Below are positions 36,433 to 48,023 of a stretch of DNA of 64,000 nt, piece by piece; within the stretch, counting starts at the first letter, position 1, and every line of letters starts with the position of its first letter. Origin of the DNA: Amaranthus tricolor (Eukaryota > Streptophyta > Magnoliopsida > Caryophyllales > Amaranthaceae); contig NC_080049.1 in assembly GCF_026212465.1 (NCBI RefSeq), positions 35,570,885 through 35,634,884 of the forward strand, given 5' to 3'. Under the pieces are notes generated by a model. That model saw only the letters and a list, made by a program, of their open reading frames with translations, had not been told where the DNA came from and did no database searches. The position numbers and the translations under genes are program-made.

Positions 36433-39400
36433 ATGATAAGATTGTGGGTGAGTTCTTTGCAGTTAGTGGAGCTTTTTGTGAGTTCTTGGGTTCATTTGCT
36501 ATATGGGTTTTACATATTTAGCACAGCTGTTGCATATGATTTGAATCAAGCTTTGTGTGATTACTTTAAACCAAATACCAATATTGAGGTCAAAGAAATG
36601 GTACCTAATACTCAAGAATCATCTTCTTTTGATGATTTACCTCCCATTGTTTTGGTTCATGGAATTTTTGGGTTTGGCCAAGGGGTGAGTACTGTTGTAA
36701 TCTTTTGTGTTGTTTTGATCATTTTCAATTGAATTTTTGGTCATTTTAAGCATATATCTCATGGGTATTTTTTTTCTTTTGTTGTTTCTTCAGAGATTGG
36801 GAGGATTATCATATTTTGCTGGGGCAGAGAAGAAAGATGAGAGAGTTCTAGTGCCAGATCTGGGTTCTCTTACCAGCATTTATGATAGGTGTGAATTAAT
36901 TCTAAAATCTTTTAAAATTGCATAATTTTTTTGTAAATATTGATTACAAATGAAAATTTGTGGGTGTTTGATTTTCAGGGCAAGGGAATTGTTCTATTAC
37001 TTGAAAGGGGGTCAAGTAGATTATGGCGAAGAACACAGCAAAGCTTGTGGTCATTCTCAATTTGGAAGAATTTATGAACAAGGTATCACTGATAAAATTC
37101 CCATTGCAATTCTGCTGTAATTAGTTCATAGAAGTACTCCATATTTTTGAGTTATTTGTAAATAATATAATATCATGGCCTTGTCATCATCCTACCCAGA
37201 AATCTAGTATATACTGCTCATAAAAGCTATAATCAGGGTCTGAAGTGGGTAGGATGACTTTTTTCAACGGGGTTGCGGTCAAAACGTCTGTGAGTAGACT
37301 ATAATATAATATAGTTACCTATTAAAATGGGAATATGATTTTAAAAATGTAATATGCAGGGCATTATCCTCGATGGGATGAGGATCATCCAATTCACTTT
37401 GTTGGACATTCAGCCGGAGCCCAGGTTGTTAGGGTTTTGCAGCAAATGCTTGCTGATAAGGTCAGTTTCATTACTGTTTTTCTTGAACTTCAGTTAGTGT
37501 TTGGAATTTTTTGACTTTTCCTATGTATCAATGTAGTGATTTTTGTGATTTTAGGCATTTAAGGGTTATGATACTTCTCCAAATTGGGTTTTGAGCATCA
37601 CTTCTTTATCTGGAGCATTTAATGGGACAACAAGAACTTATTTTGATGGGATGCAGTAAGTTCCTTCACCCAAGTTGATTTTAATTGAAAATTCAGAACT
37701 AGTTATATGTCAATGTTTCAAGTTTCGACTTGTCAAAGACTTGATTTTTCCAACTGTTAATGGGAAAATAAGTCTATATTATTGTGTTGATGTGATAATT
37801 TGATGATAATTAGTCTAAATTTTGGCATGCTTGTCATTTCAACAATAGGGGCAGAGCAAACTTGACAAATAATTTGATGATAAAAATGCACTTTTCATAT
37901 TTGAGGTCCCATATAGCTTTATATCAAATCCCTCTGTCCGTTGCTCTATCTTAATATACTCGAGCATATTATTTATCATTTCCTATTTGTGGCGCTTTAT
38001 TTTAGAGACCTCAGAACCTTTCGTGGTGCTACTGTGCTCGAGTAAATTGTTAGGAGTTTCGAATTCTTATCCATAATAATCAACAAATGTCAATCCGTCA
38101 TTGTCACTCTAGTATCTTTCCTACCATGCATTATTTGTTTGTAAATTGCAACGGGTGCCTCTCTGTAGTTTGAAGTCCGAACTACTTAATATGGTGGGTC
38201 GTAAAGGTATGGACTTTCTGGAGTTACTGGACCATCTATGTATATAATCAAGAATGATGAAAACACTATTTTGTTTATGATTCTTGTTACTAAATTGTCC
38301 ATTCATGTTGGGGTTTCGATATGTCTATAGCCCACTTGTCGCGGTAAATTTAAATCCTAAATGCTTTCAACATTCATTTGCAAAATTGATTACAGGCCAG
38401 AAGATGGAATGAGCATGAAACCCATATGCTTGCTTCAGCTATGTAGATTGGGAGTTATCATATACGACTTTTTCGACATTCCTTGGCTGAAGGCCTATTA
38501 CAATTTTGGGTTTGATCACTTCAACATGTCGTGGAGGAAGAAAGGTGTGTGGGGTTTAGTAGACTGCCTCTTGGGGAATACTGGTCCTTTTGCTTCAGGA
38601 GACTGGATCCTTCCCGATTTAACAATCCAGGGATCAATGCGACTTAACTCGCACATAAAAACATTCCCGGATACGTATTATTTCAGTTATGCTACTAAGA
38701 GAACTCGACAATTATTTGGGTTCACAGTTCCTTCTGGCATACTTGGGATCCACCCCTTGCTGTTTATCAGGGTGTTGCAGATGTGTTTGTGGCGCCACCC
38801 TTCAGATGTACCCCCTCCTTACAAAGGCTACAGGTATTACATTCTGGATTTTGAGTCATGATTTAAATTCTTTACGAAAGTTGGTTTCGTACAAGATGTT
38901 CAAGACGTTTTTATGAACTAGTCGATGTTTAGATGGGGCTTGGAGCCTTGTACTCCCTAGTCAGAAATGTCGCTTTTCTGTTTCCTTTGGAACACAACGA
39001 GGCTTGTGCTAAACGAAAGTGTGATGCAGGGATGAAGACTGGTGGGATAATGACGGAGCCCTGAACACGATATCTATGATGTATCCTCGAATCCCTTACG
39101 AACATCCCCATCGTCTGGTCATAAATGATTCTGATTGCCGGCCTTTGCAACCTGGTATCTGGTATGTTGGCATAAAACTTTATCTTTTTCATAGTAATTG
39201 CAGTATAAGTGTATAACCCTTCACTTTGATTTGCTGTCTGATTATTTTGAGTGTCTTATGATCTTGTTATTATTTTATTGCCTGTTTGAATCTAAATGGA
39301 GAAATAATCGAATTGTTACAAGTCTGTCATGAAAACTCTTGTCCAATGGTCTACAGTCTGCATCTGCCATTGTTAGGAACAAGGGTCTTGAAGCATATCG

Positions 39401-40536
39401 ATTAGGCGATAATACTCAGCTGTCTATTGAAAGATTCCTTATTTAAATTTTTTTTTTTCTAAAAACCTTTACAATGTTCCCAATGTGATGCGACCTTGTT
39501 TTTCTGAAAACCTTTATACATGTGGATGATGCGATATAGAAACGGACATAAAATGTGTGTTGGATTCGACCTTGTGCATCTGGACATAGCTACCGTGTAT
39601 ATATATCGTTTATCTTGGACCCGTTTCCAAATAAAATAGTTTAGCAACCCTTTCAGGCCCTTATGTTAAAACTCTATTTTCTTTTAACTCATTTTGCAAC
39701 ATTTTCCATTTAAAATATGATCAAACTGTTTTTCATTTTTTCCATCTCATCTGATGAAGTTATTCAATGATTGGCAATTTATGGAAAGCTGGAAAGTTCT
39801 TAGTTGTTATGGTAGACCCTACATATATGCTGGAGACATTATTGAGTTTCGGTTTTAGAAGATAATGTTAATATTTTGTGCTATCATATTTTAATGGGCC
39901 GCAAAAGATAGGATTTAGTTACGTTAGAATATCTACTTTAATTGAATCTGAATCTGAGCAATTTTGAGATTTTCTTAGTTTCTTTTGTTTTTGCTGCATC
40001 ATGCAAATTAGTTATAATTTCTTGTGTGATAAATTTAAAAGGACAGAGAAAATAATTAGCTTTTCTCGAAGGCAATTTGCAACCTTGCCCATGGTAATCC
40101 TAATTCTTCATTTGTATATGTTGTGATCTATATGCAAGACTTTTTTCTCGATTTGTCATGTTTGTCTATTTTCATTCAGGCCAAAAATTTATAACAAAAT
40201 ACAAATGATGTAAGGTTTAAGGTTAACCGAAAACAATCTCTTTGTTATCACGCAGAAGGGTCTCCTAAATTTGAGTTACGTGAATGTTTCTTAACAGTAT
40301 CGGATCATGGGTTTTGTATGTCTAACTTGGTACCATGGATCAAATGAAAAATGTGCAGGTATTACAAAATTGTAGATGGAGATCATATTATGTTCATAGT
40401 GAATCGGGAAAGAGCAGGAGTTCAATTCGATTTGGTATATGATAGCATCTTTGAACGTTGTAGGAAACATGTGTTTAGAAAGAACCCACAAACTCTACCA
40501 AATCATGCACAATCACACCAAAATATTGTCACTTAG
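36433..40536 (+). CDS. Lipase-like alpha/beta hydrolase (staphylococcal-lipase type, At1g10740/At1g23330-like)
   Basis: Eight exons join in frame: 36433-36684, 36794-36888, 36979-37082, 37360-37460, 37555-37655, 38396-38833, 39030-39161, 40359-40536 (TAG), giving 466 aa; all introns are GT-AG. Residues about 4-38 are hydrophobic, a signal anchor or membrane segment. Then come PPIVLVHGIFGFGQG (oxyanion region), YFAGAEKKDERVLVPDLGS, VGHSAGAQVV with nucleophile Ser168, WDNDGALNT with Asp372 and VDGDHIMF with His417. The Asp-His spacing (45) is close to the 41 of bacterial family I.5/I.6 lipases, so I infer Ser168-Asp372-His417 as the triad. The substrate is probably an acyl lipid, but that is inference. 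Membrane or endomembrane location is suggested by the N-terminus only. The frame is intact throughout. The leader is repetitive. Confidence 0.93.
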
Positions 40537-41167
40537 TTGATGTTTCTCACCAGATTTAGGACTAGTAATATTCTTTTTCTTTTTTATTTTGAATATTTTT
40601 AGACCAACTTCTCATGGTCTGAATCTGATGTAAATGTAATATGTTGAAGGAAAAAGAATTCTTCTTATCACTCATTAATCTGCATAGTGTAACAATTTAT
40701 AGGGAAGCTATACAATTTTTCCTCATTTTTATTGTATTTTTTTGGTGGCTAAAATAGTGTGCTGCTTACTTGCTTCTCTCATTTTACTCTATTTATCTTC
40801 ATGAGTGTGCTACTTAATATGGGAGTGAATCGGGCTGCGCACAGCCACCCAGCACAGCATGCACGACCTGACCGGTCTTATGGCTTAGCATGGCCGTTCC
40901 CATGGGATAAGTTGGACGTTGGCAAGCATTTGGCATGACTACTTCAACATGACCTATGACACGAGTTTTAGACACATAATTATTATTTTATTTATATTTC
41001 TTTGTTATTATTTTTATCATATTATTATAATTGCTGATATTATTAGTTATAAATAATTATAAGTATGATTGTTCAAGTTATAAACTACTTCGCATCGAAG
41101 TAAAAATATTTAATCGTCTAAATTATAAATAATATAAATATACTACAAATCTACAAATAATTACATG

Positions 41168-41171
<4 letters not shown>

Positions 41172-41221
<50 letters not shown>
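41172..41221. repeat. (TA)n microsatellite
   Basis: About 25 TA units without interruption. Confidence 0.95.
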
Positions 41222-41222
<1 letters not shown>

Positions 41223-41580
41223 CATCTACTTAATGTAACTCAAAACGATACAATTTTTAGAAAACAAAACATGAATTATTAGAATGGCACGTGGCATGAA
41301 CTGTGCTATGTGTATGACATGTTGGCACATTCATTTGGGCTATTATATGAGCCAAATAACTTAACACGACACGACACAACACAACATGACACTATCCAAC
41401 AGATAATTATTTGACACAATATGATTTGAAACGAGATATAAATCTTTAACATACACGTAGCATGAACAACCTAACTTGACACGTTTTTCATGCTTATATT
41501 GTTAATAGAAGTATATGCTAGGAATACATGTAACAAGGGAAATTGTTATGTTGATTTAAACTTTACATGTTCACTAATTT

Positions 41581-41825
41581 TTAAATGAGACGGTCTCACG
41601 GTGAGACCGTCTCTTTTGGGCTGGCCCAATATACAATTTTTGTATAAAAATGATCGTTTATAACATTAAAGTGATTACTTATAATTTTAATATAATTATT
41701 TTTTAGTCTTAAAATGATTATTTATAACCTTAAAACGATTACTTATGATCTTAAAGTAATCAATTGAAGAAATAAGTTATTATATGGACCCGTCTTATAG
41801 TGAGACGGCCTCATACAAGACGAAC
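41581..41825. mobile_element. MITE of the GAGAC-end family with terminal hairpin
   Basis: The left part holds a perfect 13+1+13 palindrome at 41587-41613 (GAGACGGTCTCAC, its inverse GTGAGACCGTCTC). The right end at about 41790-41825 reads GTCTTATAGTGAGACGGCCT then CATACAAGACG. The interior has repeated GATTACTTATAA-type words. It is the clearest copy of the family in the window. Confidence 0.65.
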
Positions 41826-42172
41826 TATTTGCATGTTTTATCAGTTTAGAATGCACAATAAAAACTGGGCCCTTAAATGCGGATTTGATTTATCAAACCA
41901 TGACTGTAACCGGTACCAGCTACAAAGGCCTTTATAAAGGGCCTAGTTAATGGACTTTTGAATTTTTATTGCTGTACTTCGTGGATACTTCGGGTTCGCA
42001 CTTTAAGGAAAATTTGAAAAAACTAAGACAAATAAACAACTTAATTCCAAAAATAAGCTTCGTAAAAATTTATTTCCCAAAATAAGCGTCCGTACATCCA
42101 AGCCTAGCTTCGGGTAAATCACTGTTAGTAACAGCGAAAGAGGAAAAGAAAAAAAAAAAAATAAAACCCCAA

Positions 42173-42244
42173 AGTCGCTGTTAGTAACAGCGACTGAAGG
42201 AGTTGACCAGTCAACTCCTTAAGTCGCTGTTACTAACAGCGACT
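42173..42244. repeat. Nested subterminal palindrome, element A left
   Basis: A 72-bp structure: a 21-bp palindrome (GTCGCTGTTA-G-TAACAGCGAC), then AAGGAGTTGAC-CA-GTCAACTCCTT, then the first palindrome again. The whole is also an inverted repeat. A further single copy lies at about 42117-42136 in the TIR. Confidence 0.9.
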
Positions 42245-42688
42245 TTGGGTGTTTATATATTTTTTTTTTCCTTCTTCCTCATTCTAGTATACGGCCTACC
42301 TTAGCACACAACTCACGACATTTGTTTGTTTTTTCCTCCATCAAAATCACATTCAATCCTTCAAATTAAGTGATAAAATTCGAAATTTGTACCACTAACA
42401 GCGATCTGTAAGCTTCCTACATCGACCTAAGGTATTTTTTTATGTGTTTTTTTTCAATTTTAGAAAAATTAGGGTTTATTTTTGAGTTTTGTTTTTGCTG
42501 AATTTTAATCAAATTTCACATTAATGTAGGTTCATAAACTTGCAATTTACTAATTCTTGTTGATCTACAGGTTATTGAGGTACGTTTTTACTATAAATTT
42601 TTTTATTTGGTGTTGATTTTAAAATGTATAGTGGTCATATATTTATGAACATGATGGTGATGTTGATTTTGTATGTGTTGTTGTAGAA

Positions 42689-42832
42689 ATGGATTCTTTT
42701 CGTGTGACTGTTGTATGCTTTTGGAATGGTTCAATTCGATCAACTAGTAACAATGTTAAGTATGTTGGGGGAAAACGTAACATTTTGTATATATTGAACA
42801 CTTGTACATATTTAGTATTTGTAACATATTGA
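42689..42832 (+). pseudogene. Truncated MULE-type N-terminal coding segment
   Basis: ATG 42689 opens 47 codons to TGA 42830-42832: MDSFRVTVVCFWNGSIRSTS then NNVKYVGGKRN. The first 30 codons align with those of the decayed gene at 28093 (MTSFRITIVCF*NGCIRESS...YVGGRRR). Here the twelfth codon is TGG (Trp), whereas the other copy has TAG. The rest of the reading frame is missing, so this is an internal-deletion relic. Confidence 0.75.
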
Positions 42833-43002
42833 CTTTTGTGTATCATTTGTAATATATGTGTACATGTATATATTTTAATCGTATTATCAAACGTGATTTT
42901 GATGGAGGAATAAGGAAGGAAATGTCGTGCGTTGTGTTTTGTTGCTTGAAAATGTCGTATACTGCAATGAGGAAGAAGGAAAAAAAAAATTTAAACACCC
43001 AT

Positions 43003-43074
43003 AGTCGCTGTTAGTAACAGCGACTTAAGGAGTTGACTGGTCAACTCCTTCAGTCGCTGTTACTAACAGCGACT
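43003..43074. repeat. Nested subterminal palindrome, element A right
   Basis: The inverted counterpart of the 72-bp structure at 42173-42244, with the central palindrome reading AAGGAGTTGAC-TG-GTCAACTCCTT. A further, slightly damaged single palindrome (GTTAGTAACAACGAA) lies at 43110-43130. Confidence 0.9.
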
Positions 43075-43251
43075 ATGGCGTTTTATTTTATTTGTTTTTT
43101 CTTTTCCTGTTTCGCTGTTAGTAACAACGAATTACCCGAAGCTAGGCTTGGATGTACGGACGCTTATTTTGGGAAATAAGTTTTTACGAAGCTTATTTTT
43201 GGAATTAAGTTGTTAATTTATCTTATTTTATTCAAATTCTCGCACTTTAAG

Positions 43252-43982
43252 ATGCTAACCATTTCTGTAAAACGGGTCTACTTGAGGTCTTGATTCGCTT
43301 TTTGTTTAGAAGAATTGGGCCGGGCTACATTTAATGAGTCAAGCCTATTTGAGCATCCTTCCTTTCTTTATGAAGCCCAAAGCAACCCGACCTGTTTTTG
43401 AATCCTAACTGGTTCATAGGCTCATAGCCAACTCATTGATAGGCCTAGCTACTAATAGTCACAAGGAGCATGTATTTGTTGTTTGTGCCGAACAAATATT
43501 TCTGTATTTCTTTGAGTTTGCTGCTGAAAATAACATATTATCAATATATATCATTGATAGGCTTAGCTACAGCAAATAACTGGTTCATAGCCAACTCAAC
43601 TGATATATCATGAGGAAAGATGTCATTTTCATTCAAAAGAACAAAAAGAGTATAACTCGATTATATTTGAATATATGTCCTATACATATATACATACTTA
43701 TATACTTGCTAGGGCCAGTATGGCCATAGACATTACAGACACGACCTACTCACAGTCTAGAACGACACAACATGAACCGTCATTCTCTATGATGGGCCAA
43801 ATTCACAATTTTTGGAAAATAGCACGGCATAGCATTGATCGTCATTTATAATGGGCTACTGACGGGCTACATTCACCAATTTTGGAAAATAGCGTGGCAT
43901 TATATGTGGCCCATAGTGTATTATGAATCAATCAATAGTTGCTTTTAATATAAGTCAATCAAGAGATTATGTTATAACTGGA
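43252..43982. other. Spacer between the two MULEs
   Basis: No gene. It contains two diverged copies of a block around TTTGGAAAATAGCACGGCAT (about 43786-43845 and 43860-43918) within repeat-derived GGGCY-rich text, and degraded sequence similar to 40825-41480. Confidence 0.5.
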
Positions 43983-44154
43983 ATGGATATGGAAAGATTG
44001 AAAAAAATAAGATAAATAAACAATTTAATTCCGAATATAAGATTCGGGAAAACTTATGTCCCAAAATAAGCTTCCGTACATCCAAGCCTAGCCTCGGGTA
44101 AGTCGCTGTTAGTAACAGCGAATGAGGAGAAAAAAAAAAAATTAAAAGGCCCTA

Positions 44155-44226
44155 AGTCGCTGTTAGTAACAGCGATTTAAGGAGTTGACCAGTCAACCCC
44201 TTAAGTCGCTGTTACTAACAGCGACT
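44155..44226. repeat. Nested subterminal palindrome, element B left
   Basis: Same 72-bp design as in element A, with one change in the first palindrome (GCGATT for GCGACT). The right TIR keeps only 46331-46374 of it. Single palindromes also occur at 44102-44122 and 46408-46430. Confidence 0.88.
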
Positions 44227-44910
44227 TAAAAAAAAAATAATAATAAAATTTTTTTTTTTTTAAAATTTTAATAGTACTGAACTTGAAGTCGCTGTATTAT
44301 TTTGTTTTTGGAGCAACTTGTTTTTTAACCTTCAAACAATTATTTAATAATAGATGAACTAACTATATAAACTTGTTATTATTTGATTAATCTTCCGATG
44401 TGGGATTGTTTTCTGGAACACATCAAAATAAATGAAACCAAAAATTAGCTCACGAATAGAGCACCGATGTGGGACTGATACTTGTCTTACCAGTTACCAC
44501 TTACGAAGGCACACTCGATAACAATTAGAAACTGCTCTACAGAACCATACAGAAAATAATTGATGTAAATATTAGTAGGTTTTAGTGACTAGCTGCACAA
44601 AAGGTTTTTAGGATGATGAATACAATGACATTGCAGATTCGCAGGAGTAAAATCTCTAAACAATCATGATAAACAGATTACTTTCAGCCAAGTGGAAATT
44701 TCTTTTCTTTTGTTGATCACAAAAAGGCCTACAGCTCCAATACCATAGATATAATTTTAAATCTACCATACCACTTCATAGAAATTAACATTTCAGCATG
44801 CTCCTGAAATAACAAAGCTTAAATTTTCTATTCAAGAAACTAGCATAACTCAAAGGAATTGAAGATTGATGTTCCATACAGAAGATTATATCATGCTAGA
44901 GCAGACTCAC

Positions 44911-45929
44911 CCGAATCACTTCTTCTGGAAGTGGACGTTGATCCTTTGGTCGATCACAGAAATTCTTATACTCTTCCATGTCTCTAATAGCATATGTACT
45001 TAACTGCCATTGTCAAAAAAGATGGCATATTAGATCTAAACTTTTCGGAGGAAAAAAGTGATGGTGACATAAGTATGAATTGTCGCCTTCCTTCCTCCTT
45101 AGACCCCGATCATAGTTCCTATGAGCATGATACATTGGGTATGATGATGATGACAGAGAAACAAATTCTTCCAGCTTCCAGTAAGAGAAGAGGATATGAT
45201 GATGATTTATTTTGGGGTCACAAGTGGTGGAAAGAATAGAGCTAATATACCAATAGATCTCTACTTTCTGTCAACTGTCAATTTATCGATGTCATCTTCT
45301 TAATTTACACAAAGTTTTATCACTTGGCTTGCTATGACAGAATTCTCGATTTACATAAGCTAAAAAACTTACCTCCACATCACATTTCATCTCCTTGGAA
45401 CAAGGTTTGACCATATAAAACCTCTGTAATACAATGCCCACAATTAGCAACATGGGAGAATCACCATCAGCAAATTCTAACAAGGCAATATCTAAAAGAG
45501 TAATCAACATTGAATGTCAATGAAGATTGACGCATTTAAATCCACATCCACACATTTAGAAAAAAGTATTTGTTTAGTACAGACTGACAGAGGGTAAGAA
45601 GGAATCTTGTCTTCTCCAATCAGATATAGTAAGTTATATCTTTCGACAAAATTTAAAGTTCCAGACTCTGAAAGTGCAATGAACAACTTGAGCAAGTAAC
45701 ACAGGTCATGGAGAATAAATGAAATTAGACAACTTTTGATGATCTACTTAAACTTTAAAAGATATACGTGAGGCATACCTGTCGAAAGGGTTTCTGAGGA
45801 GTTCTCCAGAATGCCTGTTGATAGATTATAACAGCTCTTAAAACAAAATGTTATCATATGTGAGTCTAAAGCCAGATAATACACATCATATATATTACCT
45901 GCTCAAAGTATAGTGGATTACATAAAGTT
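44911..45929 (-). pseudogene. CRL: Captured fragment of CRUMPLED LEAF (CRL), CpeT-like chromophore lyase
   Basis: Four exons on the minus strand keep splice sites and frame: 45929-45899 (TLCNPLYFEQ), 45814-45779 (AFWRTPQKPFRQ), 45423-45373 (RFYMVKPCSKEMKCDVE) and 45003-44911 (LSTYAIRDMEEYKNFCDRPK then DQRPLPEEVIR). Donors are GTAATA, GTATGC, GTAAGT and GTGAGT; acceptors end CATTAG, CAACAG, TTACAG and GGCAG. The joined text matches the CpeT/CpcT pattern (LYxEQAxxxxxxxPxRQR) and what I recall of plant CRL, a chloroplast outer-envelope protein needed for plastid division. The parental gene's N- and C-terminal exons are absent, so it is a gene fragment inside the Pack-MULE. The CRL name comes from memory of the family and should be tested by search. 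Confidence 0.65.
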
Positions 45930-48023
45930 CTAATGAATCACTACTGATGTGTTTTCGACTTAAGATTGTAGCAGCACAACAGTGTTGTGATACATATCAA
46001 CATCAACCCATTGAAAAGACAAGTATCGTGCATCCTAATGCTGCAACTTTGTAATTGAATATGCTCCACAAAATGGTGTACCTTCGTAAGTGGTAATTGG
46101 TAAGACAAGTATCAGTCCCACATCGGTGCTCTATTCGTGAGCTAATTTTTGGTTTTTTTTATTTTGATGTGTTCCAGAAAACAATCCCACATCGGAAGAT
46201 TAATCAAACAGTAACAAGTTTATATAGTTAGTTCATCTACTATTAAATAATTGTTTGAAGGTTAAAAAACAAGCTGCTCCAAAAACAAAATAATACAGCG
46301 ATTTCAAGTTCAGTACTATTAAAATTTTTAGGTTGACTGGTCAACTCCTTAAGTCGCTGTTACTAACAGCGACTTAGGGCCTTTTAATTATTTTTTTTTT
46401 CTCCTCATTCGCTGTTACTAACAGCGACTTACCCGAGGCTAGGCTTGGATGTACGGAAGCTTATTTTGGGACATAAGTTTTTCCGAATCTTATATTCGGA
46501 ATTAAATTGTTTATTTATCTTATTTTTTTCAATCTTTCATGGATATGCGGAAGCGAGGAGGCATGAGCTAAGAAGGATTGTATTGAAAATTGTGGTTTTA
46601 AAGGTGGAACAACGAACTAATAAACAATTATGCTATTAATAAAATGAAATGCAAAGTATTAATAAATTAATAAAAAACACAAGATTAATAAGGTGTATAT
46701 GCCTACAATCTCCCTTTGGTTAACAATTTTAAATTTATATGTGTTTAGAGGATAAACAAGAACATAAAATTTAAGCTCCTCTAAAATATATTAAGACCCT
46801 ATGATTTTGATATTCATAATTAAGGTTGGTCATGATGTAGTATTCAATAGAATTCACCATAATCTTGATTCATAATTAGCAAGTGATAAAATAAAATACG
46901 TAATTATTAATATGTACTGCTTGATGGTGGAATAAAAACTGTAAGATAAAAAGTTCATTTTAGACCCATACTAATTCAGATTTAGATATAAATTTAAATA
47001 TTTTAAACCTTAAATGTATCGATTAGGTTTAGATTTGCTCAAATAATTAAACACAAATCTGGATACGATTGAAACTAATTCAAATTCAAGTGATGATCAT
47101 CCTTTTTCATAACATTTAACTTTCATCACTATGCAAAAATGGGAAATTAAGGGAAAATCCTCGTATACAAAAACCTTTGGCATATGCATTAAGTTGTAAA
47201 GCATCTGTCCAGAAGTTCATCCATTTTAATGACACCACACTTAGCATACATGGCAATTATCCACATTTTTGTGGATTACTCATTTAAACCTTTGTTTTTT
47301 AGTACTACTATAACGTAAGATCCTCAATTTTAACTTGCACATTGCTTACCTAATCATATTATGTCTTAATTTTTAGCTATTTCCAAATTAATACAACATT
47401 TGATTATAATGATTTGATTATCAATATAGTACAACTAACAAGTTTTCATGCACTTCCATTACTTACTAAATTGAAAGTTCGATTCTCATCACTATTCGTT
47501 AGTTAGCTTATTTCACGTATAATACTGTACGTATTGATATATTTGTTACGTTTTTAAGTGAAAATTTAGATTTTTATCCTTAAAAAAGTTTCTTAATGTC
47601 CTCAAACGATCATATTAACTCTCTTAAACATCTTTTAATAGTTAATATTAAATGTCAATAACAATATTGTATATTACTGAACACATAAGAAATATGATAT
47701 ATCATTCGAATTCAATTTTTTCCACATATTTCATCAATCGTTATAACATTTTTAGGTGTTAATCAATGAATAATAAATAATTTTATACTTTAGACAAAAT
47801 TAAATGATTGATGAATAAACATCAATATGTCTTATGATTTTTTATTTGATGTTTACTTTCTTTTAAAATTATAATCATACGAATTAAAGGGTTAAGACAT
47901 TGGCACCTTTGATGATTAAGAATTGAATTTTATTTAAATTAAATATAATTTTTTCTCAAGCAATGTCTTGGATTTAATTCTCACTTCGTATTCTTTCTTT
48001 CTTCAATCTATCATTTAAAAAAA

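Larger units (their letters stand above)
40537..41996. other. Intergenic, repeat-derived
   Basis: Downstream of the lipase gene. From about 40825 to 41480 the text is rich in CACGAC/GGCATG words (ACACGACACGACACAACAC near 41363), like degraded hAT-type or LTR sequence, but I cannot assign it. A (TA)n tract and a MITE follow. No gene seen. Confidence 0.5.
41997..43251. mobile_element. Non-autonomous MULE with 345-bp TIRs (element A)
   Basis: The element is 42008-43240 (1233 bp), flanked by the perfect 11-bp target duplication CGCACTTTAAG (41997-42007, 43241-43251). Left TIR 42008-42350 and right TIR 42893-43240 are near-identical inverted copies, from GAAAATTTGA/AGAATTTGA ends through CTTAATTCCAAAAATAAGC, CGTCCGTACATCCAAGCC and the subterminal palindromes to CCTCCATCAAAATCAC. 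The 542-bp middle keeps a start of a MULE-type coding region (42689-42832). Length of TSD and TIR places it among Mutator-like elements; being internally deleted, it must rely on a transposase made elsewhere. Confidence 0.9.
43983..46547. mobile_element. Pack-MULE with about 0.5-kb TIRs and captured CRL exons (element B)
   Basis: The element is 43992-46538 (2547 bp) with the perfect 9-bp target duplication ATGGATATG (43983-43991, 46539-46547). Left TIR 43992-44509 and right TIR 46081-46538 are inverted copies, nearly identical over the outer 110 bp (GAAAGATTGAAAAAAATAAG onward), and share CCGTACATCCAAGCCTAGC and the CGCTGTTAGTAACAGCG palindromes with element A. The inner TIR parts carry two CCGATGTGGGA blocks and a GTAAGTGGTAATTGG segment. 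The 1.57-kb middle holds four spliced-gene exons on the minus strand. The right TIR lacks the outer half of the 72-bp nested palindrome present at 44155-44226. Confidence 0.9.
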
